DNA of 42,086 nt from assembly GCA_024280395.1 (NCBI GenBank), contig JAJRQG010000095.1, forward strand, positions 1 to 42,086. Reading direction: 5' to 3'. Source of the stretch: Gammaproteobacteria bacterium. Lineage in GTDB: Bacteria > Pseudomonadota > Gammaproteobacteria > Xanthomonadales > Marinicellaceae. This document shows positions 1 through 7,798 of the stretch, piece by piece (the stretch's first letter is position 1; every line of letters starts with the position of its first letter). The notes under the pieces are model-generated. The model saw only the letters and a program-made list of their open reading frames with translations. It did no database searches and was not told the origin of the DNA. The position numbers were made by a program, and so were the translations under genes.

Positions 1-290
1 ACTGCCATTGACCAAGCCGCTTCGGTAATTTCAGTTGCAGCATACAAACAATCAATCGGTGCAGAAATGACCAAACTGGCACCGCCTTTATATACTCTTG
101 AAGTGATTTCTTCTGATTCCCAATTCAAAGCATCAAGTAAATCACGACAATGATTTTTCCAAATAGTGATAACTTTGTCTTTGTCAATGTCATCAATATT
201 AACATCTAATATTGCACCCGCTTTGTTCCAGAATAAATTTGGCCCAGTTAAACGGCGGGAATCGGTTATTTGTAGTTTAATTTCTTTCAT
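1..290 (-). CDS. N-terminus of a cyanophycin-associated Mur-ligase-like protein (partial, runs off the window)
   Basis: An open frame starts with ATG at 290 and runs to the window edge, giving the first 96 residues. The protein opens MKEIKLQITDSRRLTGPNLF and continues with an acidic segment and a GGASLVISAP stretch. From memory, the DSRRLTGPNL opening matches Mur-ligase-type proteins encoded beside cphA in gammaproteobacteria; no catalytic motif is in view, so this rests on the N-terminus and context. It lies 133 bp downstream of cphA on the same strand and is probably the last gene of the cyanophycin transcript. A degenerate palindromic repeat sits in the gap. It could instead be a CphA2-like synthetase. 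The reading frame is very likely real; the family assignment is moderate. Confidence 0.55.
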   Translation of the reverse strand, partial: MKEIKLQITDSRRLTGPNLFWNKAGAILDVNIDDIDKDKVITIWKNHCRDLLDALNWESEEITSRVYKGGASLVISAPIDCLYAATEITEAAWSMA

Positions 291-318
291 GTATAGATCT
301 AGGTATTAATTTTTTAAA

Positions 319-402
319 ACTCATTTGGAACCGTGGCTTTAGTCATACATTGTATCTATCATTGATTAAAGCAGGACTAAAGTCCCGATTCCGATATGAG
401 TT
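319..402. repeat. Degenerate REPIN-like palindrome between cphA and the Mur-ligase-like gene
   Basis: The left arm (about 319-345, containing ggctttagtc) and the right arm (about 375-402, containing gactaaagtc and gatatgagtt) are imperfect inverted copies of one another. Both resemble the arms of the near-perfect element at 5900-5988: each has an outer actcat/atgagt end and an inner ctttagtc/gactaaag end. This is therefore a diverged second copy of a dispersed repeat. It lies between two co-directional genes and could act as an mRNA processing, attenuation or stability element. Confidence 0.6.
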
Positions 403-423
403 AACTCTGAAATTAATAAATTT

Positions 424-3231
424 TCAATCCCCATCTTCTTCAATACGCGCCAATCTCACGCCACGTTCATCTTTGATCAAATCCATCGATTCAATCAAGT
501 CTTTCTCGTTTTCATCGATGATTACACTTGATATATGTGTGTCATTTGATGGTTCACTTGGTTTTTGATTTTCGGGGTTGAAGCCAATGATCTGTTTCCA
601 GCTACGGGTAATGTCATCTCCAAAGATTAATAACAAATCGCCTTCTTGGGCATTTTGTAGGGCTCTATCTATGGCTTTTGTTTCATCAGCAATGATTAGA
701 GTTTGGTATTCCTTGACTCCTGATTCGATTAATTGTTGTTGTAGCATCAGTGGCACTTCGCGTTCATCGCGACCACGGCGGTTGTCGTCAGCTTTAAGAA
801 TGTAATAATCAAAATGACCTGCGGCTTCCTTTGCGATGGCACGGATGTCTTCATCTCTTCTATCACCAGGTGCTGCCAATACCACCGTTTTCTTGCCATT
901 GACTTCAAAACGATCAATGGTTTGGCAAACCACTTTAATCGCAGCAGGATTGTGGCCATAATCCAAAATCACTTTAAAGGCATGTTCGTCGTATTGATTC
1001 ATGCGACCCGGTGCTTGGAAGAATGTTGAATCAAATGTGCGCAAACCGTGTTTTATTTCTTCTAATTCTTTGTTCATTGAGTAAGCAAGGGCTGCAGCAA
1101 ACATGGCATTTTGCACATTGTGCGTGGCTTTGCCTTCTATGGTTGCAGGAATTAAATGTGTCCACAACAATGGAATATGAGCGCCATTGTCATAAATGGT
1201 AATCATATCGCCATTGATGCCTTGTTCTAAAACAAATGCCATGCCGCCTTGATTGATGTGTTCTTTGACCAATAAATGTCTTGGGTTCATGGTTACGTAA
1301 CAGACTTTTTTGGCCTTGGTATAATCGGCCATTTGTAAACACAAATGATCATCGGCATTTAGTACGGCCACATCTTTTGCCACTTCTACTACTACGCGTT
1401 TGGCTTCGGCCAATTGTTCTAAAGTGTTGATGCCTTTTATGCCCAAATGGTCGGATGAAATATTTAAGCAAGCCGATACATTGGTCGAGCCATAACCTAA
1501 ACCAGCACGGACAATTCCACCCCGTGCGGTTTCTAGTACTGCGATATCTACAGTTGGATCTCGCAATACAATATGTGAGGCCATTGGTCCTGTCATGTCA
1601 CCTTTAACGGTCAAACGGCCATCAATATAAACCCCTTCGGTTGCTGTGTTTCCAACTATGTGCCCACAAGATTTCAATATATGTGATAACATTCTTGCGG
1701 TGGTTGTTTTACCATTGGTACCTGTAATTGCAGCGACGGGAATGCGACTGGGTGAGCCTTCTGGAAATAGCATATCCATAACCTTGCCTGCCACATCACG
1801 TGGTTTTCCTTCAGAAGGTGCTACGTGCATTCTAAAACCTGGGGCTGCATTGACTTCACATATTCCGCCACCAATGTCTTTGTATGATTGTGATATGTCA
1901 TCGGTTAAAAAATCCACACCACCAACATCTAATCCAACTGCCATCACAGCCCGTTCTGCCATGGCTCGGTTATCAGGATGAACTTCATCTGTTACATCTA
2001 TGGCTGTTCCGCCCGTTGATAGGTTGGCCGTTGAGCGCAAATAAAAGACTTCTCCTTCTGGCAATACCGTATCTTGAGTGTGTCCGGCTTGTTCAATTAA
2101 TAATTTAGCTTGTCGATCAAATTCTAGATTGGTTAAGACTTTTTCATGTCCAACACCGCGTCTTGGATCAGAATTGACGATGTCAACCAGTTCAGCAATT
2201 GTATTATTTCCATCACCAATAACGTGCCCAGGAACACGTTTGGCTACTGCAACAAGCTCTCCATTAACCACCAACATTCTGTGGTCGTATCCAGTAATCA
2301 TGGATTCAATTAATATGGCGCGAGAATTCCCTTTTTCTCTGGCAAATTGGAATGCTGATTCAATTTCATTGTCTTCAGTAATATCAATGGTGATACCACG
2401 ACCATGATTTCCATCCAGTGGTTTGACCACAACAGGATAGCCCATGCGTCTAGCTATGCGTACGGCTTGTTGTTCAGAATAGACCAGTTCTTGTCTTGGC
2501 AGAGGCAGTCCTAAATCTTTGAGTAATTTATGTGTATCTTCTTTGTCACATGAAATTTCAACTGCAATGTGCGTGGTCTTTGAGGTAATGGTGGCTTGAA
2601 TGCGTTGTTGGTATTTTCCATGGCCAAATTGAACCAATGAATACTCGTTTAACCTCAACCAAGGAATATTTCGTTCTTCGGCTGCCTTGACAATTGATGC
2701 AGTTGATGGACCCAACTCTTTGCGTTGTGCAAATCGAATAAAGTCAGTTTTTTCTTCTTCAAAATAAAAATCACTGTCTATAGAATCCCGCAACTGCGAT
2801 TGTAAATTTTCGGTAAGTAAAGAGTACAATAACTGTCTGGCAATGCGGGCAGCTTCTAAACCAACATCGCGTTGTTTGTATTGAAAGACCATGTCGTAAC
2901 AACCGGCTTGCCCCTCAATTGAACGGGTTTTACCAAAAGTGACATCTGAACCGGCTATGTTTTGTAATTCTAAAATGGCATGTTCTAAAATATGGCCCAT
3001 CCATGTTCCACCATCTTCTTTTAAACGGCGAATAAACCCACCTTCAACACCATAAGAACAACCATGTTCTTGTAGGCCAGGAAGGGCTTGAATTAAACCA
3101 TTGATAAAGTTATTACCAATTTTTGCACTTGGCCATTCTTCTAATATGCCTAAATCCAGTTGTTGTCGAATGACAGGGAAGTGGGCATATAAGTTGGGCC
3201 CTACATAGACGTTAGTGCTTAAAATTTTCAT
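424..3231 (-). CDS. cphA: Cyanophycin synthetase CphA
   Basis: A 935-residue ligase that polymerises aspartate and arginine into cyanophycin (multi-L-arginyl-poly-L-aspartate), a cytoplasmic nitrogen and carbon store. The N-terminus MKILSTNVYVGPNLYAHFP is typical of CphA. The first ~160 residues form the N domain. An ATP-grasp domain follows (about 215-480; VVKPLDGNHGRGI, ICEVNAAPGFRMH) and adds Asp. A Mur-ligase domain follows that, with P-loop GTNGKTTTAR at about 499-508 and the GHNPAA region near the C-terminus; it adds Arg. Length slightly exceeds the usual 870-900 residues because of a short polar, acidic C-terminal tail. It lies 69 bp after the diguanylate cyclase gene on the same strand, in a cluster with cphB and iadA. 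No missing catalytic motif was noticed. Confidence 0.96.
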   Translation of the reverse strand: MKILSTNVYVGPNLYAHFPVIRQQLDLGILEEWPSAKIGNNFINGLIQALPGLQEHGCSYGVEGGFIRRLKEDGGTWMGHILEHAILELQNIAGSDVTFGKTRSIEGQAGCYDMVFQYKQRDVGLEAARIARQLLYSLLTENLQSQLRDSIDSDFYFEEEKTDFIRFAQRKELGPSTASIVKAAEERNIPWLRLNEYSLVQFGHGKYQQRIQATITSKTTHIAVEISCDKEDTHKLLKDLGLPLPRQELVYSEQQAVRIARRMGYPVVVKPLDGNHGRGITIDITEDNEIESAFQFAREKGNSRAILIESMITGYDHRMLVVNGELVAVAKRVPGHVIGDGNNTIAELVDIVNSDPRRGVGHEKVLTNLEFDRQAKLLIEQAGHTQDTVLPEGEVFYLRSTANLSTGGTAIDVTDEVHPDNRAMAERAVMAVGLDVGGVDFLTDDISQSYKDIGGGICEVNAAPGFRMHVAPSEGKPRDVAGKVMDMLFPEGSPSRIPVAAITGTNGKTTTARMLSHILKSCGHIVGNTATEGVYIDGRLTVKGDMTGPMASHIVLRDPTVDIAVLETARGGIVRAGLGYGSTNVSACLNISSDHLGIKGINTLEQLAEAKRVVVEVAKDVAVLNADDHLCLQMADYTKAKKVCYVTMNPRHLLVKEHINQGGMAFVLEQGINGDMITIYDNGAHIPLLWTHLIPATIEGKATHNVQNAMFAAALAYSMNKELEEIKHGLRTFDSTFFQAPGRMNQYDEHAFKVILDYGHNPAAIKVVCQTIDRFEVNGKKTVVLAAPGDRRDEDIRAIAKEAAGHFDYYILKADDNRRGRDEREVPLMLQQQLIESGVKEYQTLIIADETKAIDRALQNAQEGDLLLIFGDDITRSWKQIIGFNPENQKPSEPSNDTHISSVIIDENEKDLIESMDLIKDERGVRLARIEEDGD

Positions 3232-3270
3232 GTTTTAGTTTTCTCATTTATTTTTTACCTTTACTTTAGC

Positions 3271-3290
3271 TCTAGATACATCTAGATACA
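3271..3290. repeat. Two perfect tandem decamers upstream of cphA
   Basis: The decamer tctagataca occurs twice back to back in the 69-bp gap between the diguanylate cyclase gene and cphA, about 40 bp before the cphA start. Each unit contains the palindrome tctaga. It may be a short slip duplication or a small protein-binding repeat; nothing in the sequence proves a function. Confidence 0.4.
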
Positions 3291-3300
3291 TAAGGCTTTG

Positions 3301-5061
3301 TTACTTGTTTTTAATGTCTTTATTGGCAGAATATATACGGTTCTTGCCGTTTTGTTTAGCCTTGTACAATGACAAATCTGCATCTTTGTATAGGTCTTCC
3401 CAATTCTTGTGATGTTTGGTTCTTTCAGTTACTCCAATGCTTAATGTTACAAATTCATTAATTGTTGATGATTTATGTTTTATTTTCAATAAACTTAATT
3501 CTATCATTAATTCATCAAGTTGCGATAGTACTTCATTGTATGTATTCTCTGAGAAAATTATAGCAAACTCTTCCCCGCCAATTCTATAAAATTGAATCTT
3601 TATTTTCTGGGAGAAAGATTGAAATAATAATCCAATATTTTTCAGGCATTCATCACCTGTCACATGGCCATAAGTATCGTTGTATAACTTGAAAAAATCA
3701 ATATCAATAATTGCCAAGGATATCTTTACATTGCTTGTCCATAAGTCATCCATTGTCCTATTATAATGCCTTCGGTTGTTTAATCCTGTTAAGGAATCTG
3801 TGAGTATTGTTTTATTCAATTGCTTATTTAATAGATTCAATTTTTCAGTTCTTTCTTTAACCTTGTTTTCAAGAGTTTGTACAGATTTATGAATTTTATT
3901 TGCCATGGCTCCATAGGCTGAAGATAAATTGGATATTTCGCTGAATCGGCTTTTAGGAAGACTAATATCCCATTCGCCAGAGTAGATTTTTTTTGATGCC
4001 AGTTCTAAGTTTTTAATGGGCTTGAAGATAAATAACAAAACAAAGTATAAAATAAACAGGGTGACAATAACGATAAAAATTGTTATCCACATTTGTTTGG
4101 TTGCTTTAATTGATATTTGGTTGAGTAAGTTATCTTCTGAAACTACATCAATTAAAAAATACTGATTTTGTTCGTTTAAAAATATTTTTGATGCTTGGAT
4201 GATAAGTCCATTTTCAATCAATGTACTGTCGTCATTGATGATGATTTCTTTGATCTTCGCATAATCATTTGCTTGGACTTTTTTATATAGCTCTTGGTTG
4301 TTATTTTTTCCGTTTTCAAAGTTTCTGGCAATAATTTTATTGCCTCTATCCATTAAGAATAGAATACCTGGCTTTCCTTGTTTTAAGGATGTTAGGAGTT
4401 TCGATAAATCATTCAAAGTGTAATCAATGGCAACAACCCCTATTGCTTTATGGTTCTTTACGACTGCTTTTGAAGCACCCATACCATAGTTTCCACTAGA
4501 AAAATATTCATAAATAGGGTGCCATTCTAGCTTTGTAGAATGGATTGCTTGAGTAAACCATATTCTAGTACTTGCAAAAAATCCTTGTGTGATTCGTTGA
4601 TTGACATTTGCTTTGCTGGGGTCAATATAATCACTGTGTAACTCGCCAGTATTATTCGCCAGCGCAAACAATAAATCTTTCTCATTATTGGTTCTGAACA
4701 CACTAATATAATTGTTATTTATATCTGCAAAAGATAGGGTGGAAATCAATTCTTCTTGTAAGGCTATTTTCGTAAGAACAGTTTTAACTTGGTCTATGTT
4801 GTTTATATCAATATGAGAATGCTCAATTAAATCGGTGATTAATGAAACCGATTTTTCTATGTTTTTAAAATTGAACTCAAGGTATTTTAGTATTTCTTTA
4901 CTCTGAATTCTTTGGATTTCTATTATACTTTTTCTGGATTCTTTTATACTGTAATTCCAGTTTAAGTAGATGACTAGGAGTGAAGAAACAAGAATAAAAA
5001 AGGCAATAAAAAATATCAGCGCATATTTTAATGAAATCTTAAGTTTTTTATTGAATAACAT
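3301..5061 (-). CDS. Membrane diguanylate cyclase with periplasmic Cache-type sensor (GGDEF)
   Basis: A 586-residue inner-membrane protein predicted to make c-di-GMP from two GTP. Order of parts: cytoplasmic start, TM1 (about 12-33), a ~285-residue periplasmic region with a double-Cache-like layout, TM2 (about 322-345), a HAMP-like linker, a coiled coil (about 385-410) and a GGDEF domain from about 415. The active site is GGEEF at 495-499, so the cyclase looks competent. The position of the RxxD inhibitory site reads KIKI, so product inhibition through the I-site is probably absent. The ATG lies 2 nt after the cphB stop with no clear Shine-Dalgarno, which suggests translational coupling. cphA follows. 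Placement implies a regulatory link to cyanophycin turnover, but that is inference. Confidence 0.93.
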   Translation of the reverse strand: MLFNKKLKISLKYALIFFIAFFILVSSLLVIYLNWNYSIKESRKSIIEIQRIQSKEILKYLEFNFKNIEKSVSLITDLIEHSHIDINNIDQVKTVLTKIALQEELISTLSFADINNNYISVFRTNNEKDLLFALANNTGELHSDYIDPSKANVNQRITQGFFASTRIWFTQAIHSTKLEWHPIYEYFSSGNYGMGASKAVVKNHKAIGVVAIDYTLNDLSKLLTSLKQGKPGILFLMDRGNKIIARNFENGKNNNQELYKKVQANDYAKIKEIIINDDSTLIENGLIIQASKIFLNEQNQYFLIDVVSEDNLLNQISIKATKQMWITIFIVIVTLFILYFVLLFIFKPIKNLELASKKIYSGEWDISLPKSRFSEISNLSSAYGAMANKIHKSVQTLENKVKERTEKLNLLNKQLNKTILTDSLTGLNNRRHYNRTMDDLWTSNVKISLAIIDIDFFKLYNDTYGHVTGDECLKNIGLLFQSFSQKIKIQFYRIGGEEFAIIFSENTYNEVLSQLDELMIELSLLKIKHKSSTINEFVTLSIGVTERTKHHKNWEDLYKDADLSLYKAKQNGKNRIYSANKDIKNK

Positions 5062-5063
5062 TT

Positions 5064-5879
5064 TTAAGCAAATGCTTCACGTGTATTAATGTCGTATTTT
5101 GCGCCTTCTCCCAAGACATGAACAGTCATGCCAATCAAGGTTAGATTTTCACGGTGTCTGGCATCGTGCATGGATGAGTGGGTTAATCCTGCAGGGTCAA
5201 CCACTGTAATTGAGCCAGCACCGACCACTTCAAAAACACCTTGTGGGTTGATAAAAGCAGCGGTATCCTCATCAATACCAATACCTGATATAAATGGATT
5301 GTAAGATAAGGCTGTCATTAATCGTCCAATTCTATCGCGTTGTCTAAAGTGTTGGTCAACAATTAACTTATTCGTTAAGCCTAAACCTGGTGCCATGGTT
5401 GCACCGTCTTCTGTAGGTGTTGGTCCTGCCTTACCTCCAGCAATCATGTGTTCGGTAACGATTGCTGCACCCGCTGAAGTGCCTGCAACATGAATTCCTT
5501 GAGCATTCAATGAGCGAATTAATTTGGCTACAGGTGTTCCACCTAAGATGGTAGATAAACGCAATTGATTGCCGCCAGTAATAAAAATCCCGGTTGCACG
5601 TTTGAGCTTGCCTTGAATGCGTTCTTTAAAACAGTCTTCGCGTTCATCCACACTGATATACATGGCTTTACCACCCAACCCTTCAAAAATATCAACATAT
5701 CTAGGGCCAGTGTCTTCTAATTGAGAGGCTGTTGGAATGACTAAAATTTTGGCATTATTACCACCTGACAATTCCCAAAATCGACGCAATATAGTCATGT
5801 CGTTTTCTTTGTCTTCAGCTCCGCCAATTGGGATAATCCAACCGCGATCTATATTTTCAACTGCTTCTGCAGGGCACAT
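5064..5879 (-). CDS. cphB: Cyanophycinase CphB
   Basis: A 271-residue serine exopeptidase of family S51 that cleaves cyanophycin to beta-Asp-Arg dipeptides. The nucleophile motif is GTSAGAA with Ser135, the substrate-site motif GGNQLRL is at 102-108, and a conserved DQHF is at 175-178. Length equals that of characterised cyanophycinases. The start at 5879 is supported by a GGAG Shine-Dalgarno about 5 nt upstream on the minus strand. It lies after iadA, separated by a 108-bp gap filled with a REPIN-like palindrome, and directly precedes the diguanylate cyclase gene with a 2-nt gap. There is no signal peptide, so this is the intracellular form that mobilises the cell's own granules. Confidence 0.95.
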   Translation of the reverse strand: MCPAEAVENIDRGWIIPIGGAEDKENDMTILRRFWELSGGNNAKILVIPTASQLEDTGPRYVDIFEGLGGKAMYISVDEREDCFKERIQGKLKRATGIFITGGNQLRLSTILGGTPVAKLIRSLNAQGIHVAGTSAGAAIVTEHMIAGGKAGPTPTEDGATMAPGLGLTNKLIVDQHFRQRDRIGRLMTALSYNPFISGIGIDEDTAAFINPQGVFEVVGAGSITVVDPAGLTHSSMHDARHRENLTLIGMTVHVLGEGAKYDINTREAFA

Positions 5880-5899
5880 ATGTTCTCCAAATATTCAAT

Positions 5900-5988
5900 A
5901 CTCATATCGGGTAGTTGGCTTTAGTTAACCAATAAAACCATCGGTTTTATAAAATCATGTTGACTAAAGCCAACTACCCGATATGAGT
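5900..5988. repeat. REPIN-like palindrome between iadA and cphB
   Basis: Two perfectly complementary 26-bp arms (5900-5925 and 5963-5988) enclose 37 bp that contain a further hairpin, ataaaacc (5932-5939) with ggttttat (5943-5950). The arms contain GTAG followed by TTGGCTTTAGT, the GTAG-plus-stem form known for REP sequences mobilised by RAYT transposases, arranged as an inverted doublet. The right arm ends on the first plus-strand base of the iadA stop codon. A degenerate copy is at 319-402. The structure could protect or process the iadA-cphB transcript. No RAYT gene is in the window. Confidence 0.8.
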
Positions 5989-7154
5989 TATTTATGTTCA
6001 AAGCTACCAAATTTGATAGTCTTATAATTTTTTTGATGCCATTGTCCCAATACCATGACAGATTCTATTTTGTTTTCATTGTCCAATATGACTAAGTCAG
6101 CGTCTTTGCCAACTTTTATTTGGCCTTTGTTTTGTAATCGCAATAATTGTGCAACATTACTGGTAAAAGGAGCAATCACTTCTTTAAGTTTAAATCCTTC
6201 GTCCAATAATTCTTTGATGCAATCACTTAACAAGGTACAGCGACCATAATCTAAATGTAGCAACTCTCCTTGTTTATCAAAATGCGGTAAACAACCACCA
6301 CCATCAGAAGAGATGGTTAATTTACTTTGATCAAATCCGCCTTGCTGGTATTTTCTAAATGATTCTGCTGCTGAATATTCTTCAACACTGTCACTGGGTG
6401 GAAAAGCGGTGATGTCCATGTTAATACCACGTTTAGTGAGTTCACAGGCTTGTTCAAATAAAGGAATGTTGCGATTACAATGAGTTGGATTTAGCACTCT
6501 TGGTGGAATTTCTGTTTCATCCAATAGTTTTTCAAGCAAGTCTAATCCCCGCGTGCCATCGCCTAAGTGAAAGTGCAGGATTCCGGCTTTACCAGTCATT
6601 AAGCCCGCCACATGCACATCACCTGCAATACGCGCTATTTCATCAAAGGTGGGTTGTGAAGAACGGTGATCAGATATGGCCAATTCTCCAACGCCGATTA
6701 TGGGTTCAATATGCACCATGTCTTTGCGTACACAATCGGTCAAAGTATTTAAGGGTACGTGATAACCTCCTGTATAGCACCAAGCGCTTATACCTTCTTC
6801 GCGCAATGCATAAACTTGTGCTATTACAGAGGAAGTGTTTCTGGTGGTGTCATCAGTTCCTAAAAGTCCAACAACTGAAGTAACTCCTGCTTTTGTGTAT
6901 TGACTCAAATTAACCGCAGGTACTTTGGTTTTAAAACCTGCTTCGCCACCACCGCCCGTGATATGAGCATGTCCATCAATTAGGCCAGGAATTAATCTCT
7001 TGCCATCAAAATCTGTATCAGATGCCAATAAACTTTGATCAATTTCAATGACATCTTTGGAAATAGCAACTATCTTTCCTGCAGCAATCAATAGGTGGCA
7101 AATTCCTAATGGGGCGGGTGCATAAATTTCGACATTGCTAAGGCGGTGAATCAT
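5988..7154 (-). CDS. iadA: Isoaspartyl dipeptidase (beta-aspartyl peptidase), M38 family
   Basis: A 388-residue amidohydrolase that splits beta-Asp-X dipeptides. Next to cphB its substrate is most likely beta-Asp-Arg from cyanophycin, giving free Asp and Arg. Family features visible: PGLIDGHAHITGGGGE with the HxH metal ligands at about 67-69, the VGELAISDHR segment, HFHLGDG with a metal His, NPTHCNRN with a second metal His, and the catalytic Asp in SSDGGG. The amidohydrolase C-terminal strand KVGKDADLVILD is present. Length matches E. coli IadA (390). It is probably first in the cyanophycin operon. Upstream lie about 100 bp of AT-rich leader and then a MITE that separates it from the divergent oadG. 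Confidence 0.94.
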   Translation of the reverse strand: MIHRLSNVEIYAPAPLGICHLLIAAGKIVAISKDVIEIDQSLLASDTDFDGKRLIPGLIDGHAHITGGGGEAGFKTKVPAVNLSQYTKAGVTSVVGLLGTDDTTRNTSSVIAQVYALREEGISAWCYTGGYHVPLNTLTDCVRKDMVHIEPIIGVGELAISDHRSSQPTFDEIARIAGDVHVAGLMTGKAGILHFHLGDGTRGLDLLEKLLDETEIPPRVLNPTHCNRNIPLFEQACELTKRGINMDITAFPPSDSVEEYSAAESFRKYQQGGFDQSKLTISSDGGGCLPHFDKQGELLHLDYGRCTLLSDCIKELLDEGFKLKEVIAPFTSNVAQLLRLQNKGQIKVGKDADLVILDNENKIESVMVLGQWHQKNYKTIKFGSFEHK

Positions 7155-7260
7155 TGAAATAATTGTGAGTATTAGAAAAAGTTAATATTACAACAATGGT
7201 GGTTTTAACTCTAGTTATTAAACATAAAATATAAGGATGCGATTCAAACAATAATGCATA

Positions 7261-7419
7261 GAGACCTTTGCACAACTCGTGGAACGTGTTAAAAAGTTGC
7301 AAAAACCTCCACTCTGCGTTAAAAAATTCGCAAATAGCGAGTTATTTGGCTCATTTTTTGCCTTGATTGGAGCTTTTTTCATTCTTTTTTCCATCGTCCC
7401 AGAGTTATGCAAAGGTCTC
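7261..7419. mobile_element. MITE-like element, copy 1 (between iadA and oadG)
   Basis: A 159-bp non-coding element has inverted ends: GAGACCTTTGCACAACTC on the left and the complement of GAGACCTTTGCATAACTC on the right. It is flanked on both sides by the 5-bp direct repeat gcata (7256-7260 and 7420-7424), a target-site duplication. Its interior resembles the element at 19977-20136. The ends recall IS5-type terminal repeats, from memory. It holds no transposase, so it would need one in trans. It occupies nearly half of the 366-bp iadA/oadG divergent intergenic region. The rest of that region is AT-rich leader on each side. Confidence 0.85.
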
Positions 7420-7480
7420 GCATATTAATAAATCTCCAGTCAGTATGATTACTTTAACTGTTTTTTTTAATATGTTGAGA

Positions 7481-7486
7481 TATAAT
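7481..7486 (+). promoter_or_regulatory. Possible -10 box for oadGAB
   Basis: A perfect TATAAT hexamer lies 35 bp before the oadG start, just outside the MITE. No good -35 hexamer is visible at 16-18 bp, so the call is weak in this AT-rich setting. Confidence 0.3.
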
Positions 7487-7520
7487 ATTTCTCACTAATA
7501 TATGGTGCACAAAAATTAAT

Positions 7521-7781
7521 ATGCAAAGTATAGAAACTTCAACACAATTATTTTCACAAGCAGCAACTTTGATGGTTGTGGGCATGGTCTTTGTTTTTGG
7601 TTTTTTAAGTCTAATGATTTTGGTCATTAAATTTTTAATTACACCTTTGGCAAAACGGTTTCCAGATATTGAACCAGTTGTTAAAAAATCGACTACCGAT
7701 TCATCAAATGAAGAATCTGCTATCGTTGCTGCAATTACCATTGCAGTAACTAAATACCGCAAAAACACCACCAAACATTAA
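7521..7781 (+). CDS. oadG: Oxaloacetate decarboxylase gamma subunit
   Basis: An 86-residue single-span membrane protein. One hydrophobic helix covers about residues 15-40 ([20 protein letters not shown]), followed by a short polar cytoplasmic tail. This form and the position directly before oadA and oadB identify the small gamma subunit, which anchors and assembles the Na+-pumping oxaloacetate decarboxylase. The leader before ATG is A/T-rich without a clear Shine-Dalgarno. The gene ends 17 bp before oadA. The sequence itself is weakly conserved in this family, so context carries much of the call. Confidence 0.88.
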   Translation: MQSIETSTQLFSQAATLMVVGMVFVFGFLSLMILVIKFLITPLAKRFPDIEPVVKKSTTDSSNEESAIVAAITIAVTKYRKNTTKH

Positions 7782-7798
7782 ATATTCTAGGAAAACAC

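Noticed and set aside
6485-6883. A 132-codon open frame on the plus strand inside iadA
   Set aside because: It is antisense to conserved IadA motifs and has no plausible product.
7218-7412. A 64-codon open frame on the minus strand
   Set aside because: It lies almost entirely within the MITE at 7261-7419 and has no Shine-Dalgarno or recognisable product. It is a chance frame in a repeat.
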